Assembly: GCF_044386045.1 (NCBI RefSeq)
Contig: NZ_JBISCD010000039.1
Location: 310,001-374,000 of the forward strand
Source of the DNA: Thalassobellus sediminis
Lineage (GTDB): Bacteria; Bacteroidota; Bacteroidia; Flavobacteriales; Flavobacteriaceae
Direction of reading: 5' to 3'
Length of the DNA: 64,000 bases
Part shown: piece after piece, positions 53,387 to 62,576 of the stretch
Layout of the letters: each line of letters opens with the position of its first letter
Numbering within the stretch: the stretch's first letter is position 1
Notes under the pieces: model-generated
The model's database searches: none
The model's input: only the letters and a program-made list of their open reading frames with translations
What the model was told of the DNA's origin: nothing
Position numbers and translations under genes: made by a program

Positions 53387-54469
53387 TTACATTTTTTTAT
53401 AAAGTTCTTTTAATTTTTTAGGAGTTGCTATTGTTTTCCAATTTTTACCTAATGCATTTTCCCATAACGGTTCTAAACTTAAAGCTATTCTGATCATAAT
53501 ATCAAACTCGTTATTGCTTAAATTGGAACAAATATCTTTAGGTAAAACAATATTATGAGTAGACATCATTTTTTGAAAAAGCTTTACTCCTTCAGGATAG
53601 AACTCTTCTAAATGATTAAATACAATACAATTACCAATACCATGTTTAGTTCCTAACAAATAGGATAATCCATAACTCATTGCGTGTGCAACACCAACTT
53701 GTGAATATGCAATACTCATACCTCCATGCCAGCTTGCCATCATAAGTTTATCTTGAGAACCTTTTATTGACAAGTTATTATCTAAAAACACTTCATTACA
53801 CAAATCAAAAGCTTTTTCTCCATAACTCTGACTAAAAGCGTTTAGATAGGTTCCATTTAAAGATTCTATGCAATGAATATAACAATCCATTCCCGTATAA
53901 AACCATTGATCTGTTGGCACATCTTTAGTCAGTTCAGGGTCTAAAATGACTTGGTCAAAAGGTGTAAAATCAGAATTTATACCTAGTTTTTTTTCTGGTC
54001 CAGTGAGCACTGTTGTTCTTGACACTTCTGCTCCTGTTCCTGATATAGTTGGTACACCAACATGATAAATAGCAGGATTTTTTACCAAATCCCATCCTTG
54101 ATAATCTTTAGCATCGCCTTCATTAGTTAACATAATAGATACTGCCTTGGCCAAATCTAGAAGCGTACCACCACCAATACCTATAATGCCAGAAGGTCGT
54201 TCTTTTGTATTTAAAATAATATCTTCAACTAATTCATCTACTTGAGATGTTTTAGGTTCTTCATTAGCCGAAATATAAATTATCTTATCGTCATACGATA
54301 AACTTATTCTTGATATTAACCAGGTATTATTTTTAAATACATCATCTATTAAATAAATGAAAGGGGCTTTAATACTTAATCGCTTTGGGGCAATTATATC
54401 ATTTAGTTGGCTGAAACTACCTCTACCAAAAATAACTCTTGGCACCATTGGAAAGTTTTTATAACTCAT
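53387..54469 (-). CDS. Iron-containing alcohol dehydrogenase, KdnB-like (Kdo 8-oxidase)
   Basis: This 360-aa protein closely matches the KdnB type of iron-dependent dehydrogenase: VIFGRGSFSQLNDIIAPKR, IGIGGGTLLDLAKAV, GVPTISGTGAEVSRTTVL and TGMDCYIHCIESLNGTYLN, with metal-binding His residues in VAHAMSYGLSYLLGTKHGIGN. KdnB oxidises the C8 hydroxyl of Kdo before KdnA adds an amino group, making 8-amino-Kdo (Kdo8N). The kdsB gene upstream supports the call. No KdnA-type aminotransferase is in the window. Confidence 0.85.
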   Translation of the reverse strand: MSYKNFPMVPRVIFGRGSFSQLNDIIAPKRLSIKAPFIYLIDDVFKNNTWLISRISLSYDDKIIYISANEEPKTSQVDELVEDIILNTKERPSGIIGIGGGTLLDLAKAVSIMLTNEGDAKDYQGWDLVKNPAIYHVGVPTISGTGAEVSRTTVLTGPEKKLGINSDFTPFDQVILDPELTKDVPTDQWFYTGMDCYIHCIESLNGTYLNAFSQSYGEKAFDLCNEVFLDNNLSIKGSQDKLMMASWHGGMSIAYSQVGVAHAMSYGLSYLLGTKHGIGNCIVFNHLEEFYPEGVKLFQKMMSTHNIVLPKDICSNLSNNEFDIMIRIALSLEPLWENALGKNWKTIATPKKLKELYKKM

Positions 54470-54576
54470 TTAATTTATTTTCTTTTTCAAAAAGTAAAAA
54501 TAGTATTATTTAATTTTACTTTGATAAATATTTTGTTTTTCAACTAAAAAGAAATATTATTTGATAGAACTATTTA

Positions 54577-55278
54577 TTATAATAATTCTAAAATATCTTT
54601 TAAGCTCTCTAAGGTTTTATATGCTTTTCCATTCGTTTCTTTTTCGCTTACTTGTTCATGTGCCCAAGTAGTATGAAAAGGTACGTGTATGGCATTTGAT
54701 TTTATATTTACTAAAGGCAAAACGTCTGACTTTAATGAATTTCCAATCATTAAAAATTCTGAAGGCTTTATATCTAAATGATTTAATAATTTAGAATAAT
54801 TAGCTTCTTTCTTATCACTTAAAACTTCGATATGATGAAAATAATTAGTTAAACCAGATTTTTCTAATTTTCGTTCCTGATCTAGCAAATCACCTTTTGT
54901 AGCTAAAATTAATCTATATTCTTTTGATAGACTTTTTAAAACAGCTTCAACACCATCTAGTAATTCAACAGGTTTATTCAACATATCTTTACCTATGTTT
55001 AAAATGGCTTCAATAGTTTTATTAGATACTTCAAAATTTGATAATTCTAAAGCCATTTCTACCATAGACAATACAAAAGCTTTAACACCATAGCCATATA
55101 ATGGTAAATTACCTATTTCTTTTTTAAATAATTCTTGATCTATTTTATTAGGCGTTTCATATTTAGATAATAAACTAGCAAATTCAGCTTCGGCATCACG
55201 AAAATAGGTCTCGTTTACCCAAAGTGTATCATCAGCATCAAAACCAATAACTTTTATGTTTTTATAATCTATTTCCAT
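54577..55278 (-). CDS. HAD-superfamily hydrolase
   Basis: This 233-aa phosphatase-like protein has motif I VIGFDADDTLWVNET (DxDxT with DADDT), motif II near ILATKG, and motif III with Lys and the acidic IGNSLKSDVLPL. HAD-IA/YjjG-type. It lies between kdsB (10-bp overlap) and the KdnB-like gene, but it is unlike KdsC and may act on another phosphate. The substrate is unknown. Confidence 0.85.
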   Translation of the reverse strand: MEIDYKNIKVIGFDADDTLWVNETYFRDAEAEFASLLSKYETPNKIDQELFKKEIGNLPLYGYGVKAFVLSMVEMALELSNFEVSNKTIEAILNIGKDMLNKPVELLDGVEAVLKSLSKEYRLILATKGDLLDQERKLEKSGLTNYFHHIEVLSDKKEANYSKLLNHLDIKPSEFLMIGNSLKSDVLPLVNIKSNAIHVPFHTTWAHEQVSEKETNGKAYKTLESLKDILELL

Positions 55279-55997
55279 TCTTTTTTGGCGCGTTCTAAAT
55301 CTTCAGGAGTATCAATTTCTACACCTTGTATATCTGTTTCAACCATTTTAATACGTTTTCCGTATTCTAAATAACGAATGCACTCTATTTTTTCTGAAGC
55401 TTCTAAAGGAAGCATTGGTAAATTATAAAAATCTAATATAGCTTGCTTTCTAAATGCATAAACGCCTTTATGCTTAAAATATTTGGCGCCTACATTAGTT
55501 TCTCTTGGATATGGAATTGGGCTACGTGAAAAATATAATGCAAAATCAGATTGATCTACAATAACCTTTACTGTATTAGGATTATTAATTTCGTCAATAT
55601 CTGTAATATGAACCATTAATGATGCTAAATCGACTTCTTTATCAGGGTCGTTTTTAAACACATCAATAAGTTTAATTAATGATTCTTTATCAGTAAAAGG
55701 TTCGTCTCCTTGAACATTTATTACCACATCTATATCTAAAAACTCAACAGCTTCAGCAATTCTGTCACTTCCACAGTCGTGTTCCTTTTTACTCATGATG
55801 GCTTTTCCTCCGTTATTTACAATTTCATTATAAATAATATCACTATCGGTAACCACAAAAACATCATCAAATAAATTGGTTGCAACAGTAGCTTCGTATG
55901 TACGACGTATTACTGTTTTACCACCAAGGTCTTGCATAAGTTTTGCAGGAAAACGTGTTGCGCTATAACGCGCTGGAATCATAGAAATTATTTTCAT
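55269..55997 (-). CDS. kdsB: 3-deoxy-manno-octulosonate cytidylyltransferase
   Basis: The 242-aa enzyme activates Kdo with CTP to CMP-Kdo. Typical sequence is MIPARYSATRFPAKLMQDLGGKTVIRRTYE, VINVQGDEPF and HKGVYAFRKQAILDF. It starts the minus-strand cluster and overlaps the HAD gene by 10 bp. Together with KdnB-like downstream this gives a link between CMP-Kdo and a C8-modified form. Confidence 0.95.
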   Translation of the reverse strand: MKIISMIPARYSATRFPAKLMQDLGGKTVIRRTYEATVATNLFDDVFVVTDSDIIYNEIVNNGGKAIMSKKEHDCGSDRIAEAVEFLDIDVVINVQGDEPFTDKESLIKLIDVFKNDPDKEVDLASLMVHITDIDEINNPNTVKVIVDQSDFALYFSRSPIPYPRETNVGAKYFKHKGVYAFRKQAILDFYNLPMLPLEASEKIECIRYLEYGKRIKMVETDIQGVEIDTPEDLERAKKEWK

Positions 55998-56043
55998 TTA
56001 TTCAATATTCAATTCTTTGTCAAAAATAGTACTATTTAATGAG

Positions 56044-56610
56044 TTAATTTTTTTTGGATTTAAACTTTTTATATAATTTAAAAATCACAATAAATAGTAT
56101 CACTACTAAAACGATAGCAAGTACAGGAAAAAAAATTGAAATAATAGACATAACAACCGAAGTACCCGTTTCTATAGTCGCAACAATAGGGTTTGCTAAA
56201 CCGCCTGTTGTAGCAGTAGATGCTAATCTTGTAGTACTTGATGTTCCTGCAATTGCTGCTGCTGTACCTCCTCCTGCTATAATTGCTAAAGACCATGTAA
56301 CAACAGGGCTTAAATCGGCCACGGTAGACATCATGACTGCGGTTCCTGCTAATGCTGCCAATGGTACTGCTATACTGTCTAATAAGTTATCTATATACGG
56401 AATAAAATATGCAAATATTTCTACTACTGTAGCAACACCTAAAGTTATTAGTGCTGTTGTACTTCCTATCCATTGCCAAGATTCATTAAGTTGCCAAATA
56501 TCAAAGTATGAAGCTAAACTTAATGCGAATAATGGTAAAAACACTCGAAAACCAACAGAAGCAGCAAGTCCTACTCCCAAACAAATACTTATAATTGTTT
56601 CTATTGTCAT
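56044..56610 (-). CDS. DUF4126 membrane protein
   Basis: This 188-aa protein has about five hydrophobic helices, with glycine- and alanine-rich stretches (GGGTAAAIAGTSS) and an N-terminal GLAASVGFRVFLPLFALSLASYF typical of DUF4126. The role is unknown. It lies 46 bp upstream of kdsB on the same strand and 19 bp downstream of the helicase gene, so it may be in one transcript. Confidence 0.85.
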   Translation of the reverse strand: MTIETIISICLGVGLAASVGFRVFLPLFALSLASYFDIWQLNESWQWIGSTTALITLGVATVVEIFAYFIPYIDNLLDSIAVPLAALAGTAVMMSTVADLSPVVTWSLAIIAGGGTAAAIAGTSSTTRLASTATTGGLANPIVATIETGTSVVMSIISIFFPVLAIVLVVILFIVIFKLYKKFKSKKN

Positions 56611-56629
56611 AGTTAAATATAATCAAAAA

Positions 56630-58054
56630 CTATTCCTCAAAAAAATCGTCTTTAAAACCAATAAGATACAACTTTTCTTTAGCTCTAGTTACAGCAGTGT
56701 ATAACCAACGTAAATAATCTTTATCTATACCATTTGGCAAATAAGGTTGTTCTACAAAAACTGTATTCCATTGCCCCCCTTGAGATTTATGACAAGTAAT
56801 GGCATAAGAAAACTTAACTTGTAAGGCATTAAAATGTTTGTTTGCCTTTACTTTTAAAAACTTTTTATACTTGGCCGTTTCACTATCATAATCTTTCATA
56901 ACTTCTTGATAAAGCCTGTTAGAATCCTCATAAGCTAAAGAAGGTGTTTCAGCATCAATAGTATTTAATAATAAAACGGTTTCAAACGGACGCATATTTG
57001 GGTAATCAACCATTCTTACCTTTACTTCAGCAAAGCGAAAACCATAAAGTTCTTCAATTTTAAATATTTCTAAAACTTCAATTATATCACCATTTGCTAT
57101 AAACCCTGCATCCGTATTAGGCTTAATCCAAAAATAATTATTCTTAACAACCATTAAATAATCACCAGCCGATAATTCATTTTCATTAAATAAAATACGA
57201 CTGCGTATTTGCTGGTTATATAAATTAGCTCGTTTGTTACTTCTAACAATAATAGCTGTTTCTTCGTTTCCTAAATTACTATAAGCATCGTTTATAGCAT
57301 CCATAATATCATAACCATCAACTAGCCTAACAATATCTTTAAAATTGTTTAAATCAAACTTAAAAGCATCATGAAATGAACTAGACAATGTTTCTCGTAA
57401 AAAAGTGGCGTTAACAAGAATTCCTGAATCATGTTCTTGCCGCATGACTTCATCTAACTCCATTCTTGTTACTTCTTTGTTGTAATTTAAAGCTAACGTA
57501 TTTTCATTTAGAGCAGGACTTAAATCTAATTTTACAGGAGGAAGTTGTGCCGTGTCACCTATTAAAAGCAATTTACATTTATGACCAGAATAAACGTACT
57601 GCATTAAATCATCTAAAAGAGAGCCATTTTCAAAAAGTTTAGAATCCCCTGGTGTATCAGGTATCATTGAAGCTTCATCAACAATAAAAATGGTATTTTT
57701 ATGCTTATTAGGTTGTAAAACAAATTTAACACCTCCACCCTGATCTTTCTTAGGAAAATATATTTTTTTATGAATAGTAAAGGCTTCTTTTTTTGAGTAA
57801 TTTGAAATTACTTTAGCAGCTCTACCCGTTGGTGCCATTAGTACAGCGCTTTTTTTTGCTTTCCATAAATTACTAACAATACAGCCTATAATGGTTGTTT
57901 TCCCTGTACCTGCATACCCTTTTAATAAATAAAGCGCATCAGGCGATTTATTAAAAATAAACTCGGATAATTGCTGTAAAACAATATTTTGTTTTATGGT
58001 AGGTTGAAACGGAAAGTCCTGTTTTATAAGGGAATAAAATTCGGATGAAGTCAT
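56630..58054 (-). CDS. RecD-like SF1 DNA helicase (AAA_30/UvrD_C_2)
   Basis: The 474-aa ATPase has Walker A KGYAGTGKTTI (residues 46-54), DEASMIPD as motif II, a short QLPPV motif III, and a C-terminal UvrD_C_2 block FSYAITCHKSQGGQW and LYTAVTRAKEKLYLIG. It is shorter than RecD2 (no long N-terminal region), and unlike RecD of RecBCD has no partner genes. It probably unwinds DNA 5' to 3' in repair or plasmid/conjugation-type tasks. Confidence 0.9.
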   Translation of the reverse strand: MTSSEFYSLIKQDFPFQPTIKQNIVLQQLSEFIFNKSPDALYLLKGYAGTGKTTIIGCIVSNLWKAKKSAVLMAPTGRAAKVISNYSKKEAFTIHKKIYFPKKDQGGGVKFVLQPNKHKNTIFIVDEASMIPDTPGDSKLFENGSLLDDLMQYVYSGHKCKLLLIGDTAQLPPVKLDLSPALNENTLALNYNKEVTRMELDEVMRQEHDSGILVNATFLRETLSSSFHDAFKFDLNNFKDIVRLVDGYDIMDAINDAYSNLGNEETAIIVRSNKRANLYNQQIRSRILFNENELSAGDYLMVVKNNYFWIKPNTDAGFIANGDIIEVLEIFKIEELYGFRFAEVKVRMVDYPNMRPFETVLLLNTIDAETPSLAYEDSNRLYQEVMKDYDSETAKYKKFLKVKANKHFNALQVKFSYAITCHKSQGGQWNTVFVEQPYLPNGIDKDYLRWLYTAVTRAKEKLYLIGFKDDFFEE

Positions 58055-58106
58055 TTAAATTAGATGGATTATAAATTATTCAAATATATAAATGATTTTT
58101 ACGTGC

Positions 58107-58142
58107 TTTGGTTTTTACGATTAAAAAAAATTTGTAGATTTG
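58107..58142 (+). promoter_or_regulatory. Promoter upstream of the 58185 gene
   Basis: TTTG at 58107-58110 and an exact TAGATTTG at 58135-58142 are 24 bp apart, slightly beyond the usual spacing. The ATG follows 42 bp later. Confidence 0.5.
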
Positions 58143-58184
58143 CTAAATACCATTATAATAATTTATTTTTAATAAAAACCCATT

Positions 58185-58922
58185 ATGCTAACATTTATTC
58201 TGATTACAGTTGCTGTAATATTAGTTACAATTGGCTTAGTAAAGCTAGTTGACAAATTTGTTCCTTCTAAATTTAAATCTGTATTAACTATCGTATTGTG
58301 GGTGTTAATATTTTTTCTAGGATACCAGACGTTTATGTCTGTTTACAATCCTGTTTTATTTGACCAAACAAAGGAGAAGCGTTACGCTGAAGTTATTAAA
58401 AATTTAATTGATATTAGAGATGCTCAATTAGCACATAAACAAGTTACCGGGGTATTTGCTGGTAATTTTGATAACCTAATAAAATTTATTGATACTGCTG
58501 AATACACGATTACACAACGTCGTGATTCAAGTGTTAAAGACTTAGTACAATCAAAAATATTTGGAGTAGATATTCCTAAAGACACTGTCATAATTGATAC
58601 TCTAGGTTTTGTACCTGTAAAAGATTCTTTATTTAAAGCTTCAGATAGATATAAAACTATGATGAATATTCCTGTTGGTGAACCAGGGGCTAAGTTCGAA
58701 CTTAAAGCTGGTTTTATTGAACAAAGTGATGCTAAAATTCCTGTTTTTGAAGCTAAAGTTAAAAAAGCCGTTATTTTGTTTGATCAAGATAAAGATTTAA
58801 TAAGTCAAGAAAATGAAGTTGTTTCAGTAGAAGGCGTAAACGGAGATGCTCTTAAAGTAGGATCTATGGATGAAGTTAATACTGGAGGTAACTGGCCAAA
58901 AACTTATGGCAACAACGAGTAA
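58185..58922 (+). CDS. Conserved membrane-anchored protein of unknown function
   Basis: The 245-aa protein has two N-terminal hydrophobic helices (about 2-20 and 32-50) and then a long soluble part with KRYAEVIKNLIDIRDAQLAHKQVTGVFAGNFDNLIKFIDTAEY. Related proteins appear in many Flavobacteriia next to DUF3822 and rsmD genes. I do not know its function. Its last 17 bp overlap the start of the DUF3822 gene. Confidence 0.8.
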   Translation: MLTFILITVAVILVTIGLVKLVDKFVPSKFKSVLTIVLWVLIFFLGYQTFMSVYNPVLFDQTKEKRYAEVIKNLIDIRDAQLAHKQVTGVFAGNFDNLIKFIDTAEYTITQRRDSSVKDLVQSKIFGVDIPKDTVIIDTLGFVPVKDSLFKASDRYKTMMNIPVGEPGAKFELKAGFIEQSDAKIPVFEAKVKKAVILFDQDKDLISQENEVVSVEGVNGDALKVGSMDEVNTGGNWPKTYGNNE

Positions 58923-59733
58923 AAATTTTAACAAACTAACTAATCTAGATCTGTCCATTCAAATAAGTTTGAGTGGACTTTCTTTTTGTACCCTACAAAG
59001 AGATAGTAATACTATCACTAGTCTAAAATATTTTGATTTTAATAAAAAGCTAAACACATTAGAACTTTTAGATAAATTACAGCACATATTTAATACTGAA
59101 GAAGAATTACAAGACAACTTTAACAATGTATCTATTATACATGATAATGAGCTTTCAACCTTAGTGCCAAAAGCTCTTTTTAATGAAGATTGTTTAGCTG
59201 ATTATTTAAAGTTTAACTCTAAAATTTTAAAATCAGATTTTATAACTTTTGATAACATTCTTATAAACGACAGTGTGAATGTTTATGTACCATATATAAA
59301 TATTAATAATTTTATTTATGATAAATTTGGTGAATTTACATTTAAGCACGCTTCTACCGTTTTAATTGAACAAATTTTACTCATAGAAAAGAATTCAGAT
59401 AAAACAAAAGTATATGTTAATATAAATAAATCTAATTTTGAAATAGTTGTTGTAAACAATACGAGCCTAATTTTTTATAACACTTTTGAATATAAAACTA
59501 AAGAAGATTTTATTTATTACTTACTCTTCACTGCAGAACAATTAAAGTTAAACCCAGAAACTTTAAATTTAATTTTTCTAGGAAATATAGATACTAAAGA
59601 CGAATTATATGTTATTGCCTATAAATACATTCGATATGTGTTTTTAGGAAATAGAGAAGACAACTATAAATACAATATAGAAGCACAACCAGTAAGCCAT
59701 TTTAGTAATTTCACCTTAATTAAAAGTTTTTAA
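58906..59733 (+). CDS. DUF3822 family protein
   Basis: The 275-aa protein (from Met at 58906; 12 earlier residues lie deep in the previous gene) has LTNLDLSIQISLSGLSFCTL and a C-terminal SHFSNFTLIKSF. DUF3822 has an actin/ASKHA-like pattern and no known function; it is nearly always beside rsmD in Bacteroidetes. The stop codon overlaps the ATG of rsmD by one base, which supports translational coupling. Confidence 0.85.
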   Translation: MATTSKNFNKLTNLDLSIQISLSGLSFCTLQRDSNTITSLKYFDFNKKLNTLELLDKLQHIFNTEEELQDNFNNVSIIHDNELSTLVPKALFNEDCLADYLKFNSKILKSDFITFDNILINDSVNVYVPYININNFIYDKFGEFTFKHASTVLIEQILLIEKNSDKTKVYVNINKSNFEIVVVNNTSLIFYNTFEYKTKEDFIYYLLFTAEQLKLNPETLNLIFLGNIDTKDELYVIAYKYIRYVFLGNREDNYKYNIEAQPVSHFSNFTLIKSF

Positions 59734-60272
59734 TGCGTATTATATCCGGTTTATATAAAAGTAGAAAAATAGTAGCTCCTAAAAACCTACCTGTTCGCCC
59801 CACAACAGATATGGCAAAAGAGTCATTATTCAACATATTAAATAATACGTTTTATTTTAATGATATAGCTGTACTAGACCTTTTTGCTGGAACAGGCAAT
59901 ATAAGTTATGAATTTGCATCAAGAGGCACTGAACAGATTACTTGTGTAGATCAAGACTTTGGTTGTATTAAGTTTATTAATCAAACAGCTAATAAATTTG
60001 ATATGCCACTACAAACAATAAAAAGTGACGTCTTTAAATTTTTAGAAAAAACCAAAATACAAGCAGATGTTATTTTTGCCGATCCTCCATATAATTTTTC
60101 TGAAGAATTGTTCTCTAAAATTCCAGAATTAGTATTTAAAAATAATCTACTATTAGAACAAGGCGTACTAATTATAGAGCATTCAAAACACACTAATTTA
60201 TCTGCTTTACCAAACTATAATTACTCTAAAAGTTATGGCGGTAACATGTTTAGTTTTTTTGAAAACATGTAA
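59733..60272 (+). CDS. rsmD: 16S rRNA (guanine966-N2)-methyltransferase
   Basis: The 179-aa SAM enzyme methylates G966 in the 30S head. Features are the opening MRIISGLYKSRKI, RPTTDMAKESLFNIL, AVLDLFAGTGNISYEFASRG (motif I), and the catalytic DPPYNF. It is standard length. Its start overlaps the DUF3822 stop. Confidence 0.94.
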   Translation: MRIISGLYKSRKIVAPKNLPVRPTTDMAKESLFNILNNTFYFNDIAVLDLFAGTGNISYEFASRGTEQITCVDQDFGCIKFINQTANKFDMPLQTIKSDVFKFLEKTKIQADVIFADPPYNFSEELFSKIPELVFKNNLLLEQGVLIIEHSKHTNLSALPNYNYSKSYGGNMFSFFENM

Positions 60273-60290
60273 GGTTAGAAAAACAAAAAT

Positions 60291-60321
60291 TTTGTTAATT
60301 CGCTTTTATTTAGTACTTTAG
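60291..60321 (+). promoter_or_regulatory. Promoter of the 60431 gene
   Basis: TTTG (60291-60294) and TACTTTAG (60314-60321) are 19 bp apart, a well-spaced pair with one -7 mismatch. The transcript leader is about 100 nt and has a small CCCAA/TTGGG hairpin at 60366-60379. Confidence 0.5.
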
Positions 60322-60430
60322 ATATCTCCTTAAGAGTCCCTGGCTCTATTTACATCTTCCTCTTTCCCAATTTATTGGGCTATTTGTTTATGGATTAAAC
60401 TTAATATTAACAACTAAAACCATAAACAAC

Positions 60431-60949
60431 ATGAAAAAACTTTTTTTTATTACACTTGCATTAATTGTATTTATTGCTTGCCAAAATCAACCACAACGTT
60501 ATTTTGCGAATTCTGTCGAAACTGAAACCCTAAAAGCTGGTATAGCAGCATACGAAAGTGGTGATTGGGATGCTTGGAAAAGTCATTTTGCTGATACTGC
60601 TAAAATTTATGTTAATTCTGTTAAACCAATGAGTGTTGAAGAAAGAGCTAATGGACTAAAAGGAATGACTAGTGCTATGTCTTCTTATGGATTTAACCAT
60701 GATAAAGAATATATTGAAATGGTACTTGACAAAGAAGATGAAACTTGGGTTTATTATTGGGCAACTCATAAAGGCACATTTGCAGCAAATGCTAAGGAAT
60801 TAGTAATACCTGTTCACTTAGCAGTCCAATTTATTGATGGTAAAGTTGTTGAAGAACATGTATATTTTGATGCTACATCTATGAATGCTGAATTTACAGC
60901 TATAGCAGAGGTTGAAGCAGAATCAACAAAAGAAGAAGAAGAAGAATAA
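60431..60949 (+). CDS. NTF2-like (SnoaL-type) exported lipoprotein
   Basis: This 172-aa protein has a lipobox (LIVFIAC, Cys near 17). The core, ETLKAGIAAYESGDWDAWKSHFADTAKIYVN followed by WVYYWATHKGTF, is a SnoaL/NTF2-like cone fold. Such domains serve as small-molecule binding or simple enzymes. The last 15 residues are Glu-rich. The partner gene 33 bp downstream is also exported, so both may be in one unit. Confidence 0.78.
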   Translation: MKKLFFITLALIVFIACQNQPQRYFANSVETETLKAGIAAYESGDWDAWKSHFADTAKIYVNSVKPMSVEERANGLKGMTSAMSSYGFNHDKEYIEMVLDKEDETWVYYWATHKGTFAANAKELVIPVHLAVQFIDGKVVEEHVYFDATSMNAEFTAIAEVEAESTKEEEEE

Positions 60950-60981
60950 TCTATAAGAGAAATATACTAAACTAAAACATC

Positions 60982-61734
60982 ATGAAAACAATTAAAACAA
61001 GCTTTTTTGTAATGCTCTTTTTATGCTTTACTTTTAATATATCACAAGCACAACAGGCTTTTCAAGTACATCAAGACAATGTAAAACCTTCCATGCTCAT
61101 GGAATATGAAAAAATTGCCAAAGAGTTTAACGAGGCAAGCGTAACAAACAATGTTCAAGCTACATGGTTTACAGCCTCAACTAGCGATTTTAAATATTTT
61201 TACATCACGCCTATCGAAAATTTTGCCGATTTAGATAAACGTCCCTTTGCAGAAATGGCAAAAACAATGGGAGACAAATGGAAAGAACTATTTCAACGTT
61301 TTGACAAATGTTACGATTCTCACGGATCTTATATTCTTATAAAAGACGATACCCTTTCATACATGCCAGAAGGAGCTACAAATGCTCCAGCAGATGAAAA
61401 CTACAGAGATTGGTTTTATATGTATTACACACCAGAAAATGCAGAAAAAATGAAAGAAGGCTTAAAAGCAGTAAAAGACATGTACACTAGCAAGGGATCC
61501 AAACAATATTACCGAATATATAAAAATGGTTTTGGCACTATGGAAAATTTCTACCTAGTCTCTATTGCTTCAAAAGATGAAATTGATTCGGCTCAAAAAA
61601 GCAAAGCCAACAAGGAGGTTTTAGGACCAGACAGATGGGATACCTTTAGCAAAATCATGAATTACACTACCCGAGTAGAAGAATATACTGGAGAAATGAG
61701 ACCAGACTTAAGCTATTCTCCAAAAACAGATTAA
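60982..61734 (+). CDS. Exported protein of unknown function
   Basis: The 250-aa protein has a signal peptide (ISQAQQ) and then AFQVHQDNVKPSMLMEYEKIAKEFNEASVTNNVQATWFTASTSDFKYFYITPIENFADL. This has an antibiotic-biosynthesis-monooxygenase-like or dimeric alpha/beta-barrel feel, but I cannot assign it firmly. It ends before a strong hairpin terminator. It shares the unit with the preceding SnoaL-like gene. Confidence 0.7.
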   Translation: MKTIKTSFFVMLFLCFTFNISQAQQAFQVHQDNVKPSMLMEYEKIAKEFNEASVTNNVQATWFTASTSDFKYFYITPIENFADLDKRPFAEMAKTMGDKWKELFQRFDKCYDSHGSYILIKDDTLSYMPEGATNAPADENYRDWFYMYYTPENAEKMKEGLKAVKDMYTSKGSKQYYRIYKNGFGTMENFYLVSIASKDEIDSAQKSKANKEVLGPDRWDTFSKIMNYTTRVEEYTGEMRPDLSYSPKTD

Positions 61735-61755
61735 CCAACCAACCTTTTTTAACCC

Positions 61756-61791
61756 AAAAACCCTTCTTTAAATTAAAGAAGGGTTTTTTTA
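61756..61791. terminator. Bidirectional terminator between exported gene and rnpB
   Basis: AACCCTTCTTT and AAAGAAGGGTT form an 11-bp stem flanked by A- and T-runs. It can end the plus-strand exported-protein transcript and, in reverse, the minus-strand rnpB RNA, whose 3' end is only a few bases away. Confidence 0.9.
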
Positions 61792-61794
61792 TAG

Positions 61795-62147
61795 GTAAGT
61801 AAATTTATAAGCCGGATTCTGTATATCCTAAACTCGTTTCAGGATCGCTCCAAAAAAAGAGTTAGAATACCCTTATCATTTATCTGAGTGTATTGTTACC
61901 AATACACTTTAGCTGCCTACCCTCCAGTATCGAGCGTGCCGCCCTCAAGCACTGGTTTACATGACATTGCACCACATAGAGTTTACCTGGTTTCACTACA
62001 GCATTACCTGTACATACTTTCTGTTGCACTTTTCCTAACCTCACGGCTGGTGGCCATTAACCACTATATTGCACTACGGTGTCCGGACTTTCCTCCCAAG
62101 TACTGAAATAAATTCAGCACAAAAGCGATAAGGCAATCTACTTCCCG
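61795..62147 (-). ncRNA. rnpB: RNase P RNA (class A)
   Basis: On the minus strand the RNA contains the universal core GAGGAAAGTCCGGAC near the 5' end and the closing ACAGAATCCGGCTTATA near the 3' end. Several expected helices can be drawn. A P1 stem between AAGTAGATT (62143-62135) and AATTTACTT (61805-61797) fits the ends. About 353 nt is a normal size. This ribozyme processes tRNA 5' ends. Exact 5' and 3' ends are estimated from the P1 pairing. Confidence 0.93.
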
Positions 62148-62576
62148 CAAAACTACAACAAACTGAAATTAAAATCTAAATAAAAAACATTTTCCTAAGC
62201 TTGTCTAAAATTCAGTTAAAATTGTTTTTATTTTTAAAATTTAAACATTTGGGCGTTACCCTTATCCTGAATTTAGTTCAGGACCAAGGGTCAGGCTTGA
62301 AGTTTATCCTGAGCGAAGTCGAAGGGCTACAAGTCCTCACTCCTAACGTCGCTGTGGGCTTTTCACTGCAATCCTTAACGCAGGTGTTTGCTGGCTTATG
62401 CTTTTTTAAATGAAAAGTTGTCTTATTTTGGAGAGGTTTGTTTAATGGTTACGTATAATGTTAATAGTGTGTTTAAGCACTAATTTAATAAATAGAAACA
62501 TGCCAGCGGAAAATTCAACAGGAATTTTCCTAGTAGGCTAGAACCAGCCATTAATTTTATGCTTTGTTGGGCAACG
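62148..62576. repeat. Non-coding composite repeat region
   Basis: No gene is seen in this 429-bp stretch. It holds a GGGCGTTACC...GGGTCAGGCTT framework near 62251-62296, interrupted by the inverted repeat TCCTGAA/TTCAGGA (62265-62283). A second module, TTTATCCTGAGCGAAGTCGAAGGG-like (about 62302-62327), follows. A tail of TCGCTGTGGGCTTTTCACTGCAATCC style comes after it. These modules are characteristic dispersed elements in flavobacterial intergenic DNA, here apparently nested. Confidence 0.6.

Noticed and set aside
54577..55278. KdsC (Kdo-8-phosphate phosphatase)
   Set aside because: The HAD protein is the larger HAD-IA/YjjG type with a cap region, not the small capless KdsC form.
61888..62106. 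Open reading frame of about 72 codons on the plus strand
   Set aside because: It lies entirely antisense to the RNase P RNA, whose conserved core explains the sequence.
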